Numbered from the stretch's first letter, positions 12,267 to 22,830 are shown. The stretch is DNA of 64,000 nucleotides from Candidatus Hartigia pinicola (GCA_020541205.1 CP048208.1:868001-932000); one strand, 5' to 3'. The notes: generated by a model not told the origin, from the sequence alone. Program-made: numbers and translations.

Positions 12267-14300
12267 TAATTTTTAAAAATTCAGTTAGTTATGCTAGAAT
12301 CGTTAAGTATTTAAATTATATAACGATGGTTTAAATGTCCTGATAGGACAATGAGTTTATTATTGTAACCGGTCTTTTCTGGTTTTGAAAACAAAATGTT
12401 GAGCTAATCATTAAACGTATTCGTATTTTTATATTTAAAATATTTTTCTATATATGCCATACATATGAATGATAATATTAAATATTAATCATTTTATCTC
12501 TTCTGGTATTTAAAGTATTATTAATAATAAATAGCATAATAGCATTGTTCATGAATAATAATGAATGATATGCATTGTATTTATCAATTTAATTGTATTT
12601 TTACAGCTACATTTCTATTATTCAGATACAACATCTCTCAACTGTTCATATAGAAATACAAGTAACATTTATAATCGTATAATTCATTATGTTTTATAGA
12701 ATATCTTTATAGATGTCTTTTTGACTATAGGGATTTTTATGGTTGTGCTATGCGGAATAAGATGTTTTCATACTTAGTATCGAGTTTCTATCTAAATAAA
12801 CTTATTTAAGAGTGATAGAACATAACTCTAGTTATGTAATTGTTTTTATAAAAAATTCAACAGAACTTAATACAACTTATTAAAAGCTTCTGAATACAAT
12901 AAGCCATAATGAGATAACAAAAAAATAATTAACATGCTTATTATATATTTTATCTATGTATTTAATGCTCATATCATGTTTTATTATTTTCATATAAAGA
13001 AGAACATATTCTAAGTAGAGAACTTTTTATTTCGTAAATTTCTTTTCTTACAATTATTCTATATAGTAATGGTATAATTATATGTTTCAAGAAAAATAAA
13101 ATGTCTTTTATATCAAAATTATTATTTAATAAATATGAGATCAGCATGCAAGAATGATTATATGTAATCATAATATAAATAAGTAGTTGTTGTCTTTAAA
13201 TAAAAATTTATTGGATATTCTTAGTGATTAAAATTATAGAGTTACAGCGATTTTGGAAAAAATTCTGTTTGTTTCTGACTAGATAAATATAACTCCAATG
13301 AATTTTCAATATATCTAAATTTACTAATAAACTAAATATTTATTATTATTTAAGTATGGATTCAGTATTATTTATATACCAGAAAGAGAGTAAATTATAT
13401 TTTTTGCACTAATAAAAAAATAAAAACTATTTAAATATTTTTCATATTTCTTTTATGTTTAACGATGTATTTAAAATATCTACTCTATAGTGAACAATCC
13501 TATTGTTAAGATCAGATTAACAACATTAAAAATTATTGCATTTTTGTTATCACGATGATTACTGTTAAAGTTAGCAATATAATACATATTATCTAAATAT
13601 TTCACTTGCATTACTGTTTTTGATAATAGATTCTTCATATATGTAAGTATTTTTTGCATAATTCATTAAAGTTATTAAATATAGTTTATCTATTCATGAG
13701 TTTCATTATTGTTACTGATTAAGATATCGTCATAAACCTTAATTGTCTTCTTGTGCGTGTCGTTTAATATAAATAACCTTTCTATCTATATTGTAATATT
13801 TTAATGAGATATATAGATAGCTTGAATGCTGAGTGTATGAATTATCATAAAAATTGTATTGGTATTCTAGTTACTATTCATGAAAATGTTGCTAAAAATT
13901 TTCAAAATTTAAAATAATTATATATGAAATTTTCTCTTGGAAAGTTACTGTGAAATATTTTTAATAAAACATCTATGAAAATATGCAGTGAATAAAACAT
14001 ATGATATACATTTATTGTTTAATGTATATGCACTTTAGTTTCTGATTAATAAAGTTTTCATTTTTAAAAATTTTTAATTAATATAAAGAATATAATATTT
14101 TATTATTTTGAGAAAATATATAAGATGTTTCTTGGAAAAAGATTTTGCATTAGTTTTTTGAGATGTATTTTAGTAAAATATTCAATAATTTTAAATAGGC
14201 AATGTTGTAAGAACATAACACAAGAAATATGATATTAAAGTCAAGAATGGATTAATCTCTAAAATAAAGTTAATATAAAAAACAACATCGGACAATTTAA
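12267..14300. other. 2-kb eroded gap
   Basis: No gene is recognised. A 6-bp hairpin TGTCCT-GAT-AGGACA at 12336-12350 lies upstream of lpxL. A 65-codon minus-strand frame at 12974-13171 has no family resemblance and looks like chance. The last 100 bases before pdxB must hold its promoter, but I cannot single it out in the AT-rich background. Confidence 0.55.
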
Positions 14301-15431
14301 GTGAAAATTCTGATTGATGAAAATATGCCATATGCTCAGACATTATTTAGTAGGTTAGGTCACGTTACAAGAGTACAAGGGCGTGCAGTTTCTGAAATAG
14401 ATCTTTTTGATGCAGATGCATTAATAGTGCGATCAACTACAAAAGTAAATAGCACGTTGTTAACTAAAACGCCAGTAAAATTTGTAGGTACAGCAACAGC
14501 AGGCTTTGATCATATAGACACAATATGGTTGGCTGAAGAAAATATCGGTTTTTCTTTTGCGCCTGGTTGTAATGCAATCGCAGTAGTTGAATATGTATTG
14601 TCAGCATTGCTAATGTTAGCTGAGCGAGATAGTTTTGATTTGCGTGATAAAACTGTTGGCATTATCGGTGTTGGTAACGTTGGAAGTTGTTTAGCAGATC
14701 GCTTATCTTCTTGGGGTGTAAAAACGTTATTATGTGATCCTATACGTGCTAAAAAAGGAGATCAAGAAAATTTTTTATTATTAGACAACTTATTACCTGA
14801 AGCAGATGTTTTGACCTTCCATACTCCACTGAGTATGGAAGGTTTTGCTAAAACGTTTCACTTAATGAATATAAATCGTCTGGAAAATTTACGTGATAGA
14901 ACTATTTTAATTAACACTAGTCGTGGTGAAGTGGTTGATAATAAAGCTTTGCTTTCCGTATTGAAACAAGGAAAAAAACTAAGTGTTGTTTTAGATGTGT
15001 GGGAACTGGAGCCTAATTTAAGCATTGAGCTTTTGCAGTATGTAGATATAGCTACACCACATATTGCGGGTTACACACTCGAAGGCAGAGCTCGTGGTAC
15101 GATACAAGTGTATACAGATTATTGCAATTTTTTAAGGAAAGAAGACAGTATTACATTGTCTGCTTTTCTACCATCCTCTAGAATAAGTACAATTACTGTT
15201 CAGGGAAAATTATCGCAAAGTCAACTTAATAAGTTAATTCATCTTGTTTATGATGTGCGTTATGATGATGCAGCGTTACGTAAAGTTGCTGCGATTCCTG
15301 GTGAATTTGATAAATTGCGAAAATGTTATCAAGAACGCCGTGAGTGGTCATTTTTTAATATACATTGTGACAATGAATATATGGCAACTCAATTAAGCTT
15401 ATTAGGTTTTCATGCTTACTTTATTAAATAA
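14301..15431 (+). CDS. pdxB: Erythronate-4-phosphate dehydrogenase
   Basis: This 376-residue NAD-dependent D-2-hydroxyacid dehydrogenase catalyses the second step of the DXP-dependent pyridoxal phosphate pathway, 4-phosphoerythronate to 2-oxo-3-hydroxy-4-phosphobutanoate. The Rossmann motif GVGNVG is near 122-127. The catalytic triad is visible as R in [11 protein letters not shown] in LDVWELEP and H in [11 protein letters not shown]. The C-terminal PdxB dimerisation domain is present ([33 protein letters not shown]). Length matches E. coli (378). The relic usg follows, then truA, the standard enteric order. No strong ribosome binding site is seen. Confidence 0.95.
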   Translation: MKILIDENMPYAQTLFSRLGHVTRVQGRAVSEIDLFDADALIVRSTTKVNSTLLTKTPVKFVGTATAGFDHIDTIWLAEENIGFSFAPGCNAIAVVEYVLSALLMLAERDSFDLRDKTVGIIGVGNVGSCLADRLSSWGVKTLLCDPIRAKKGDQENFLLLDNLLPEADVLTFHTPLSMEGFAKTFHLMNINRLENLRDRTILINTSRGEVVDNKALLSVLKQGKKLSVVLDVWELEPNLSIELLQYVDIATPHIAGYTLEGRARGTIQVYTDYCNFLRKEDSITLSAFLPSSRISTITVQGKLSQSQLNKLIHLVYDVRYDDAALRKVAAIPGEFDKLRKCYQERREWSFFNIHCDNEYMATQLSLLGFHAYFIK

Positions 15432-15896
15432 AGTTAATTATTCTGTTATTTATTATACTTTAAGTATTTGATTGTTATAGATGGGTGAGAGAACGATTAT
15501 GACGTAAATCGTTATTCGTTTCTAGGGACAACGCAATGCTATATAGACACTCAAAACGTTTTGCTATTATTGTTATTTAAGACAACTAGTTTGTCTAATT
15601 TAATGAGTGAATAATTTAATTTAATTTTTAAATCGTTTAAAATAATAAAAACAATCGAAAATTGAAGTTGAGTATGATTTCTAAGGGAACTGATTAAATT
15701 AGCAAAAGCATTATAGTATTTTCATATGAAAGTAAATAGCTTATTGGTAAATCTGCTTATTATTTAGAAAATACAATACTTAAACATGTATGCATTTTAT
15801 AATTATCATTGTTAGTTTGAAAGTTTAGTATTTTGAAAGTAAAATAAATATAGCTAAATTTTGTAACATGAAAATTAACACTCTATAATATAAAAA
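15432..15896 (+). other. Eroded gap after pdxB
   Basis: The 5' part of usg should lie here. I found no convincing N-terminal (GATGAVG-type) remnant, only AT-rich DNA with frequent stops. Confidence 0.5.
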
Positions 15897-16631
15897 ATGA
15901 GCAATGCAAGTACGCTAGATTACATAGACAAATATATTTTTTTTGGAGCTGTATCTATCTTAAGCAAAAATGCTGGAGTGGACTGTTGTAATAGTTGCAA
16001 TCTTGTTGTGTTAACTGATAGCATTGTAAGTCAGCTGAATAATTTTATAAAATATATGATAAAAGTCATAAATTTAGTTGAGTTTAAATTAATACAGTAT
16101 ACTATGTATCTCTACATATCATAAAGTAGTTTTGGACGTTTCAATTCGATAGAATTCTTACCTACTTTATAGTATCATTAACATATTAAAATAAAATTTT
16201 TATTAAAAATTTTATTTTAATATGTTAATTTTGTTGTTTAATATGGATAATATTATTTAGAAAAATATTTTTAGTTAATTAAATCTTATAGAATAATTGT
16301 GTATTTATATTATTAATGTTTATTGAATTTTCAGCGTGTTCTGATAATATGTAAGTTATTTATCTTTAAGTATTGCAGATAATGAGCGCAGGAAGATCTT
16401 ATAATGATCTTGAATTTATTAATAATATTAATAGTTTTAGCTTAGATAAATAATGCAACTCAGGTGAATTATTTAATTAAACAACAATTATTTAAGCTTT
16501 AATGATATCAGTAAGCATAATGGTATTTTAAAAATTTTTAATTTTAAATCGTTTTTAATCGTTTTGGTTCTAATGAAAAGTTTATCATAGCGAAGATAGA
16601 AAAGATATTAATTTAGGAGTTGTTTTCGTAA
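15897..16631 (+). pseudogene. usg: Decayed usg (ASA-dehydrogenase-like protein)
   Basis: usg lies between pdxB and truA in enterics. Here a 75-codon frame (15897-16124) keeps LDYIDKYIFF..NAGVDCCNSC (E. coli FDWSQAQLAFF..EEATNSGC), then, after about 30 lost residues, NLVVLTDSIVSQLNNFIKYM (E. coli [20 protein letters not shown]). The far end is also readable: 16593-16631 gives K-I-EK-I-L-I-stop-E-L-F-S-stop against E. coli KTAEKLVQEYLY-stop, with the final TAA overlapping the truA ATG. Everything between is ruined and holds a 25-bp palindrome. This is an in-place relic; Usg's function was never well established. Confidence 0.72.
16177..16229. repeat. 25-bp perfect inverted repeat, 3-base loop
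   Basis: Bases 16177-16201 are the exact reverse complement of 16205-16229, with ATT as the loop. The arms have only two G/C bases in total. It is not a classical terminator because the stem has no GC core, although TTTGTTGTTT follows. It lies inside the usg relic, about 400 bases before truA. Confidence 0.9.
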
Positions 16632-17446
16632 TGCTTGAGTCAGCACCGTTATTTCGTATTGCTTTAGGTATCGAATATAACGGTAGTCGTTATCATGGTT
16701 GGCAACGTCAACAAAAAGTTAAAAGCGTGCAAGGCTGTCTTGAAAAAGCCTTATCAAAAATTGCTAATCAGCCCATTAATGTTTTTTGTGCAGGGCGTAC
16801 TGATACGGGTGTGCATGCAACAGGGCAGGTAGTTCATTTTGAAACATCTATAAAGCGCAAAGAATCTGCTTGGACAGTTGGTGGTAATAGATATTGTCCA
16901 GAAGATATTGCAATACGTTGGTACCAAACCGTTAGTAATGAATTTCACGCAAGATTTAGTGCGATCGCTCGTCGTTACCAATATATAATTTTTAATCATC
17001 CTTATCGTCCGGCAATATTATCAAATATTGTAATGCATGTGAATTATCCAATTGATGAGAAAAAAATGGATCAAGCAGCTCAAGCTTTGTTAGGAGAGCA
17101 TGATTTTACCTCATTTAGATCCGTTAATTGTCAGTCTCGAACGTCTTGGCGTCATGTGATGCATGTTCATGTGACTCGTTATTGTAACTATATTATAGTA
17201 GATATTAAAGCCAATGCATTTCTTTATCATATGGTTAGAAATATTGTTGGTAGTTTACTAGAAATTGGTCGTGGTTACCAGGATATTAACTGGATAGAAA
17301 AATTATTAGTACTAAAAGATAGAACAAAGGCAGCAGAAACCGCTCAAGCTAGAGGTCTTTATTTAGTCTCTGTTGATTACCCTAACAAATTTTCATTGCC
17401 ATTAAATATCATGGTACCTGTATTTTTATCGGATGCATTAATATAA
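16631..17446 (+). CDS. truA: tRNA pseudouridine(38-40) synthase TruA
   Basis: The enzyme converts U38, U39 and U40 in the anticodon stem-loop of many tRNAs to pseudouridine. It has 271 residues (E. coli 270). The catalytic Asp lies in [17 protein letters not shown] near residue 60; FHARFSA and RYQYIIFNH near 110-120, HDFTSFRS near 155 and [19 protein letters not shown] near 205-220 are family signatures. The ATG overlaps the relic usg stop as TAATG. Its AGGAG ribosome binding site (16615-16619) lies inside the last codons of usg, probably why that end of the relic survives. Confidence 0.96.
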   Translation: MLESAPLFRIALGIEYNGSRYHGWQRQQKVKSVQGCLEKALSKIANQPINVFCAGRTDTGVHATGQVVHFETSIKRKESAWTVGGNRYCPEDIAIRWYQTVSNEFHARFSAIARRYQYIIFNHPYRPAILSNIVMHVNYPIDEKKMDQAAQALLGEHDFTSFRSVNCQSRTSWRHVMHVHVTRYCNYIIVDIKANAFLYHMVRNIVGSLLEIGRGYQDINWIEKLLVLKDRTKAAETAQARGLYLVSVDYPNKFSLPLNIMVPVFLSDALI

Positions 17447-17527
17447 TGAAAAGTTTAGGTTATTAAACAGTAATAGCGAAAAATTAGTTAATAATAGAGT
17501 GTTGTTATAAAATTCATGAGTGTTATT

Positions 17528-17703
17528 ATGGATTTTATTTTGTACATCATTACTTGTTGAGAAAATTTTATTCTTTGAGTATGTAAGCTGCGTATATAAT
17601 TATCTTATATTTGAATTCTTTGGTAAACTATATTAGCTATTTACTCTTTTTACCTACACATATCACTGATATTTTTATATATTATACTGCATCTATAAGG
17701 TGA
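17528..17703 (+). pseudogene. dedA: Decayed dedA (DedA membrane protein)
   Basis: dedA lies between truA and accD in enterics. The relic begins 81 bases after truA with MDFILYII (E. coli MDLIYFLI). After a frame change, 17587-17703 is open and reads AAYIIILYLNSLVNYI then SYLLFLPTHITDIFI..TASI. This follows E. coli EYG..YAILFLILFCETG, then VTPFLPGDSLLF..ALASL with nearly the same spacing. The essential charged residues are gone. DedA proteins are inner-membrane lipid flippase/homeostasis factors. No later part of the gene could be read. Confidence 0.55.
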
Positions 17704-18409
17704 TGATTTCAATATTTATTAATAACATTATTAATAATATTACAGAAATTACTAATGTTGTAATAAAATACACTATTTTTATTTTAGTAAAATTATTCAA
17801 AATTATCAATTAAAAATTTTCTAGCAATTTTAATTATAAAAATTATATAATTTTTATTAATATATTATTGTAAATCTGTTTTTCTTTTCTTGACGTATCG
17901 TTCAATATGAGAACTTTCTAACCTTATTAGTAATCATTATAGATGAGGTATGATGACTAGTATATTCATAGATTTATGTAAGTTATTTTTCAACGATTTA
18001 TTGATCATACAATTGTCTTTATTACAATTTTTTCTAGGGTGAATAAATCGATTTGTTATCTTTTTACAAACAACTAAAAAATATAGTGATACAAAAGTAA
18101 TAATTTATAACAAATTAAAAATTTACCTAAAATAGAACATATCATTATATTTTCATAACGAATAATGAAAATAATAGAGCTACATATTGCACAATATCAG
18201 TTATACTGGATTCAGTATAGTTCGAATTATAAAGAGAATATACTGAAAATTATATGCATGAGTTATACATTAAGTGTTATTCGCGATAACCTATCTCTAC
18301 AAGTATATAAAGTAGTTTATTTAGTAATTTTCTTATGAAGCTAACTAATAACTAAGAATTTAAAGCATATAAGTATATATTAGACAATTAATTAGAGACA
18401 AGATTTATA
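17704..18409. other. Eroded gap before accD
   Basis: The 3' two-thirds of dedA should lie here but is unreadable. A 7-bp hairpin (TATACTG/CAGTATA) lies near 18211-18228. No other gene is seen; the accD promoter must be within this stretch now that the upstream genes are gone. Confidence 0.5.
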
Positions 18410-19327
18410 ATGAGCTGGATTGAAAAAATATTAAAGAAAAATAGCTTAACTCATTCACGTAAAGCTAATATTCCTGAAGGTATTTGGACTAAATGTGATA
18501 GTTGTGGGCAAATACTGTATAAGGCTGAATTAGAACGTAATTTAAAAGTTTGTCCTAAATGTGATCATCACATGCGTATTCATGCACGCCAACGTCTTAA
18601 AGCTTTTTTTGATGAAAATTCAACAATAGAATTAGCTAGTGAACTTGAGCCAAAAGATATTCTCAAATTTCGTGATTCAAAAAAATATAAAGAAAGAATT
18701 TCTGAAGCTCAAAAAGATACTGGAGAGAAAGATGCTATCGTTGTAATGAAAGGAACCTTAAAAGATATGCCGATTGTTGCAGCAGCTTTTGAGTTTTTTT
18801 TTATGGGAGGATCTATGGCGTCAGTTGTTGGTGCTCGTTTCGTACGAGCTGTTGAACAATCTGTCAAAGATAATAGTCCATTTGTTTGTTTCTCATCAAG
18901 TGGTGGTGCGCGTATGCAAGAAGGGCTATTATCGCTAATGCAAATGGCAAAAACAAGCGCAGTACTGGTAAAAATGCAAGAACGCAGTCTGCCATATATC
19001 TCAGTTTTAACTGACCCAACAATGGGTGGTGTGTCTGCAAGTTTAGCAATGTTAGGTGATATTAATATCGCTGAGCCAAAAGCATTGATTGGTTTTGCTG
19101 GGCCTCGTATTATCGAACAAACTGTAAGAGAGAAGTTACCTCAAGGATTTCAGTGTAGTGAATTTTTATTAGAAAAAGGTGCTATTGACATGATTCTTCG
19201 CAGACCTGATATACGAAATAAGGTGTCAGATATATTAGCAATGCTAACTAATAAATCTAGCTTTAATGTTTCAAAGTCCATTCCTGCTGTTGCGAAAAAT
19301 AAAAAAATTGATATTATCAAAAAATAA
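18410..19327 (+). CDS. accD: Acetyl-CoA carboxylase carboxyltransferase beta subunit
   Basis: AccD pairs with AccA to move the carboxyl group from biotin to acetyl-CoA, the committed step of fatty acid synthesis. It has 305 residues (E. coli 304). The four-cysteine zinc ribbon is complete (C29, C32, C48, C51). The crotonase-like core carries [32 protein letters not shown] near 165 and [12 protein letters not shown] near 200 with the oxyanion-hole glycines. The weak ribosome binding site is GAGAC about 11 bases upstream. folC follows after 47 bases, so they are probably co-transcribed as in E. coli. Lys-rich additions at the C-terminus fit AT drift. Confidence 0.96.
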   Translation: MSWIEKILKKNSLTHSRKANIPEGIWTKCDSCGQILYKAELERNLKVCPKCDHHMRIHARQRLKAFFDENSTIELASELEPKDILKFRDSKKYKERISEAQKDTGEKDAIVVMKGTLKDMPIVAAAFEFFFMGGSMASVVGARFVRAVEQSVKDNSPFVCFSSSGGARMQEGLLSLMQMAKTSAVLVKMQERSLPYISVLTDPTMGGVSASLAMLGDINIAEPKALIGFAGPRIIEQTVREKLPQGFQCSEFLLEKGAIDMILRRPDIRNKVSDILAMLTNKSSFNVSKSIPAVAKNKKIDIIKK

Positions 19328-19374
19328 TATAGTTGCTGAGATTTATCAGTAAAAAGAATTCTACTAAACATAAA

Positions 19375-20664
19375 ATGATAAGTAATTTATTCACTATACC
19401 TCAAGCTGAGTCTTCTTTAGATATTTGGTTATCTTATCTTACAAAGTTGCATAGTCAAAGTATAGATATGGGACTAGAGAGAGTTAGACAAGTTATGGAA
19501 AAAATGGAGCTAACTCAGCCTGCGACTCGAATTATTACAGTCACGGGAACTAATGGTAAAGGCACAACATGTCATGCAATTGAATCTATCTTAATAGCTG
19601 CAGGTATAAAAGTAGGTGTATATAGTTCTCCGCATCTTGTTAACTATACTGAACGTGTGCGTATTCAAGGTCAAGAGCTTCCCGAATCTGTTTTTTGTCG
19701 TGTCTTTGCGAATATCGAATCTGAGCGCGGTAATATTTCATTAACTTATTTTGAATATAGCACGCTTGCTGCATTAATGCTATTTAAGGAATCTGTACTT
19801 GATGTAGTAATTCTTGAAGTCGGATTAGGTGGTCTTTTGGATGCAACTAATATTATTAATTCTGATGTAACTGCAATTACAAGCATTGCTTTAGATCATA
19901 CAGATTGGTTAGGATCTGATAGAGAGCGTATTGGTTATCAGAAAGCAGGCATTTTTCGTGAAAATTGTTATAGCGTTATTGGTGAACCAGATATGCCAAG
20001 ATCTATTGGTCTATATGCTAAAAAAATTAACACTTCATTATTTCGTAGGGAGAAAGAGTGGTCATTTTATCAGAAAGATTACGAGTGGACTTGGCAAAGT
20101 ATAAAAGATGAATGGCATAATTTACCGTTACCTAATATCCCATTAGATAATGCGGCAACTGCATTAGGTGTTATCTCTTGTATTAAAACACGTGATTATA
20201 AACTAGGCAGTCAAATTACCAATCAGGCAATATATAATGGTTTAAAATCTGCACAGTTACCTGGACGTTTTCAAATTATTAATAAAAGACCATTAATTAT
20301 TTTAGATGTAGCGCATAATCCACATGCGGCGAGTTATCTCGTCACGCGTTTAGGAAAGTTATCACCTGTTGATGGTCGCCGCATTCGTGCAGTTATAGGA
20401 ATGTTAAGTGATAAAGATATTCAAGGTACATTGGCGTGTTTGTCTAAGAAAATCACTGATTGGTATATTGCTCCGTTGACTGAATTGCGTGGCGCATCAG
20501 TATTAGAATTAAACCAATACTTAGATTCTCCGCGTGTTTTTAATTCTGTCAGCGCAGCTTGGTTGCAAGCATGCCTTGATGCAACAGATAATGATATTAT
20601 TATTGTTTGCGGTTCATTTTATACTGTTGCACACGTACTAATGCTATTAAAAACAAATAAATGA
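19375..20664 (+). CDS. folC: Folylpolyglutamate/dihydrofolate synthase
   Basis: FolC adds glutamate to dihydropteroate to make dihydrofolate, and extends the polyglutamate tail of folates. The ATG at 19375 gives 429 residues and an N-terminus (IPQAESSLDIWLSYL) that aligns with E. coli FolC; an upstream TTG at 19333 in frame would only add 14 unrelated residues. The P-loop is GTNGKGTT, followed by YSSPHLVNYTERVRIQGQ, TYFEYSTLAAL, the SIALDHTDWLG Mur-ligase motif, DVAHNPHA and VCGSFYTVAHV. One conserved motif is altered: GLGGRLDATN has become GLGGLLDATN. With NudB also present, part of the folate pathway is retained. Confidence 0.94.
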   Translation: MISNLFTIPQAESSLDIWLSYLTKLHSQSIDMGLERVRQVMEKMELTQPATRIITVTGTNGKGTTCHAIESILIAAGIKVGVYSSPHLVNYTERVRIQGQELPESVFCRVFANIESERGNISLTYFEYSTLAALMLFKESVLDVVILEVGLGGLLDATNIINSDVTAITSIALDHTDWLGSDRERIGYQKAGIFRENCYSVIGEPDMPRSIGLYAKKINTSLFRREKEWSFYQKDYEWTWQSIKDEWHNLPLPNIPLDNAATALGVISCIKTRDYKLGSQITNQAIYNGLKSAQLPGRFQIINKRPLIILDVAHNPHAASYLVTRLGKLSPVDGRRIRAVIGMLSDKDIQGTLACLSKKITDWYIAPLTELRGASVLELNQYLDSPRVFNSVSAAWLQACLDATDNDIIIVCGSFYTVAHVLMLLKTNK

Positions 20665-20673
20665 ATAGAGTTA

Positions 20674-21273
20674 ATGACAAATAAATTTCAGGATCGTCTC
20701 GTCGGGGCGATGCTCTTAGTGGTCTTTAGAGTAATTGTATTGCTTTCCTTACTTTATAGTGATCAGAAAAATTATGAAAATAAATCTCCAGCTATTTCTC
20801 TTATTTTAAAACCAGATAATAAGCAGTGTATTACAATTATTGATGACCCGTTAATTATGACAGTTAAAACAGGAATGATATCAGAAATAATACGCTCTGA
20901 ATCAATGTCGGATATGAAAGAAATATCTGTCAATTCTACAGCTTACAGTATACCAAATATTTTAGGTTTGTTTATTTAAAAAGTCAGCACTAAAGTCAGT
21001 ATCTAAACTTAAAGTGAAAATAGCGCAAGGTAATTTTTTTGTAATGCAACTTGGTGTATTAAAAATATATAGTTAAAGTAGCATAAAATGGTTGTGCAAT
21101 TAAAATTATCGTAGTGTTAAGTTTATACAGTTCCTGTGTGTCTCGTTATTGGAAAATTAACTCGTGTTTTTTTTGCAGGATTTGAAATTTGACTACAGTC
21201 GTTAAAAGTTATTTTACTTAAACTGCATGTAATAACCGAGTTACGTGGTGTTATGAAGAACTTAAAACCATAA
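20674..21273 (+). pseudogene. dedD: Broken dedD (SPOR-domain cell-division protein)
   Basis: A 101-codon frame (20674-20979) keeps the DedD N-terminus: NKFQDRLVGAMLLVVFRVIV (E. coli SKFQNRLVGTIVLVALGVIV), the single membrane helix. The periplasmic SPOR domain is shattered but readable. It shifts frame to give KIAQGNFFVMQLGVLK (E. coli AYVVQLGALK), then returns to the first frame as VYTVPVCLVIGKLTRVFFAG (E. coli VYTSPSTPVQGKITRILVG) with stops before and after, ending ITELRGVMKNLKP-stop at 21273. Total length (600 bases) is near the ancestral 660. The septal peptidoglycan-binding function is lost; a membrane stub could still be translated. This is one of the youngest pseudogenes here. Confidence 0.88.
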
Positions 21274-21564
21274 AATTATTGATAATAATTTAACTATATT
21301 TTCTTATATTTAAAATTTTGGATATGTCGTATAGAAATTAAATTATTTTTTTGAATCAGATGATCATAGTGTTTCTATAGAGTATTTAATATGAGATATT
21401 TGCATGTTATCAAATTGTTTTAATTATACAAATTATTTTTAAAAATAACTATAGAAGTAAAGATATTTTTACTAACACATATTTAAATTGTATTACAATT
21501 AGTTACGTATTTGTTTTTAGGATATAAATTGTTTTTGTCATAGACGTAAATTTTGGAATAAGAT

Positions 21565-22047
21565 ATGATTTGGGTTGATTATGTAATTATCGTCATTATT
21601 AGTATCTCAGCATTATTAAGTCTTATCCGTGGGTTTGTTAGAGAGACATTATCATTGATTGTGTGGGGCTGTGCATTTTTTATTTCTAGTAAATCTTATC
21701 ATTCTGTAGCTAAGTATTTTGCTTATTTTGATGACATACATGTGAGAAATGGAATTACTATTGCAGTATTGTTTATTGCGACGTTAATTGTAGGTGCTAT
21801 CTTTAATTCTGCAATTAGCTCTTTAGTACAAAAAACTAGCTTGTCTGGGATAGATCGTATTCTTGGTGTTTGCTTTGGAGTATTGCGTGGCGCATGTATT
21901 ATATCAGTATTACTATTTTTTCTTGATATATTAACAACTTTATCTAAAAATGAAGATTGGAAACATTCAATACTTATTCCAAAATTTAGCTGTATAATTA
22001 AGTGGTTTTTTACCACTTACAAAATCGTCAAGTGTTCTACTAGTTGA
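21565..22047 (+). CDS. cvpA: CvpA family inner-membrane protein
   Basis: CvpA is a small inner-membrane protein needed for colicin V export in E. coli, with links to envelope stress tolerance. It has 160 residues (E. coli 162). The N-terminus MIWVDYVIIVIISISALLSLIRGFVRE is diagnostic, and four hydrophobic segments lie near 5-25, 28-45, 62-85 and 98-120. The last 30 residues differ most from the family and carry no obvious conserved motif, so partial decay is possible. It follows the dedD relic by about 290 bases and precedes the purF relic by 37, the ancestral dedD-cvpA-purF order. Confidence 0.88.
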   Translation: MIWVDYVIIVIISISALLSLIRGFVRETLSLIVWGCAFFISSKSYHSVAKYFAYFDDIHVRNGITIAVLFIATLIVGAIFNSAISSLVQKTSLSGIDRILGVCFGVLRGACIISVLLFFLDILTTLSKNEDWKHSILIPKFSCIIKWFFTTYKIVKCSTS

Positions 22048-22084
22048 AAGTATTTTTTTGATATAGAGAAAAAATAAAAAATTA

Positions 22085-22625
22085 ATGTGTTACATTAGTA
22101 GTATTTTCAGTATAACATTAATTAAATGAATTGATTATACATTTATAATATTTTAACAATGCAATAAATTTTTGAAGAATTACTATGATTAATGATAATA
22201 ATAATTTTTACATATAAAGCCTGTTCTCGTAAATACATTTATGAAACCTAAGGTATCTTCATATTGTATAGGTTTAGCTGTATTTATTATATATTATCTT
22301 AAATCATTAGGTAAGTCTGAACAGTGTTTTTGTCTGAACTTAATGTTTTTTATCACATGACTAAGTAATATTGATATGTGAAATACGTCTAAATTAATTA
22401 AATATGACTGTCAATTGACAAAAGCATAAATAATTTGATAAACATAGATCAATATGACATGTTTTCATAACTTTCTCAATTTTGTAGATTAAGTACATAT
22501 TGAAGAAAGTATATTGAAATGATTAGTGTATAACAATGTTTATATTACGCAAGATATTAACAAGACGCAATTAGATTAAATAATGAACCGAAGTAGAACG
22601 TTTAGATTATTATTCAATATGTTAT
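22085..22625 (+). pseudogene. purF: Decayed purF (amidophosphoribosyltransferase)
   Basis: The relic starts 37 bases after cvpA, as in E. coli. The start reads MCYISSIFSI against MCGIVGIAGV; three GGT glycine codons have become AGT serine, typical AT-biased change, and the nucleophile Cys2 codon is still visible. The other end reads LVYNNVYITQDINKTQLD at 22523-22576 (E. coli SVFNGVYVTKDVDQGYLD) and, in another frame, TEVERLDYYS at 22587-22616 (E. coli NEVENLEMHN). Ends are about 540 bases apart where the gene needs 1.5 kb, so roughly 1 kb has been deleted. PurF catalyses the first committed step of purine synthesis. Confidence 0.8.
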
Positions 22626-22651
22626 TTTAGTAATATATTAAATCAATAACT

Positions 22652-22830
22652 AAAAGACTAGGGATTAATAATGTTAGTTCTTTAGGTAATTATAAAATTT
22701 TAAAACTTAAACGTTGAAAGGATGCTGTAAAATTACTAAAAAATATTTGCATTTTAATTTGTAGTAAAGAAATGGACGTTTTGTTCATTGATGATGTTAT
22801 TGATGCTTTTTTAATTTATACTATGTAATA
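22652..22830 (+). pseudogene. ubiX: Possible decayed ubiX
   Basis: ubiX follows purF in enterics. Just after the purF relic, 22652 on reads KRLGINNVSSLGNYKILKL, loosely matching the UbiX start KRLIVGISGASGAIYGVRLL. Further on, FIDDVIDA (about 22785-22810) resembles SLDDVINQ near the UbiX C-terminus, which would need a large internal deletion. Position is the main support; the residue matches alone are weak at this base composition. Confidence 0.35.

Noticed and set aside
12974-13171. 65-codon minus-strand open frame
   Set aside because: No family resemblance or ribosome binding site; chance length.
22725-22829. IDDVIDAF as a PurF C-terminal remnant (LNDLIDAV)
   Set aside because: It lies downstream of the true PurF C-terminus found at 22523-22616, so the order is wrong; listed instead as weak support for ubiX.
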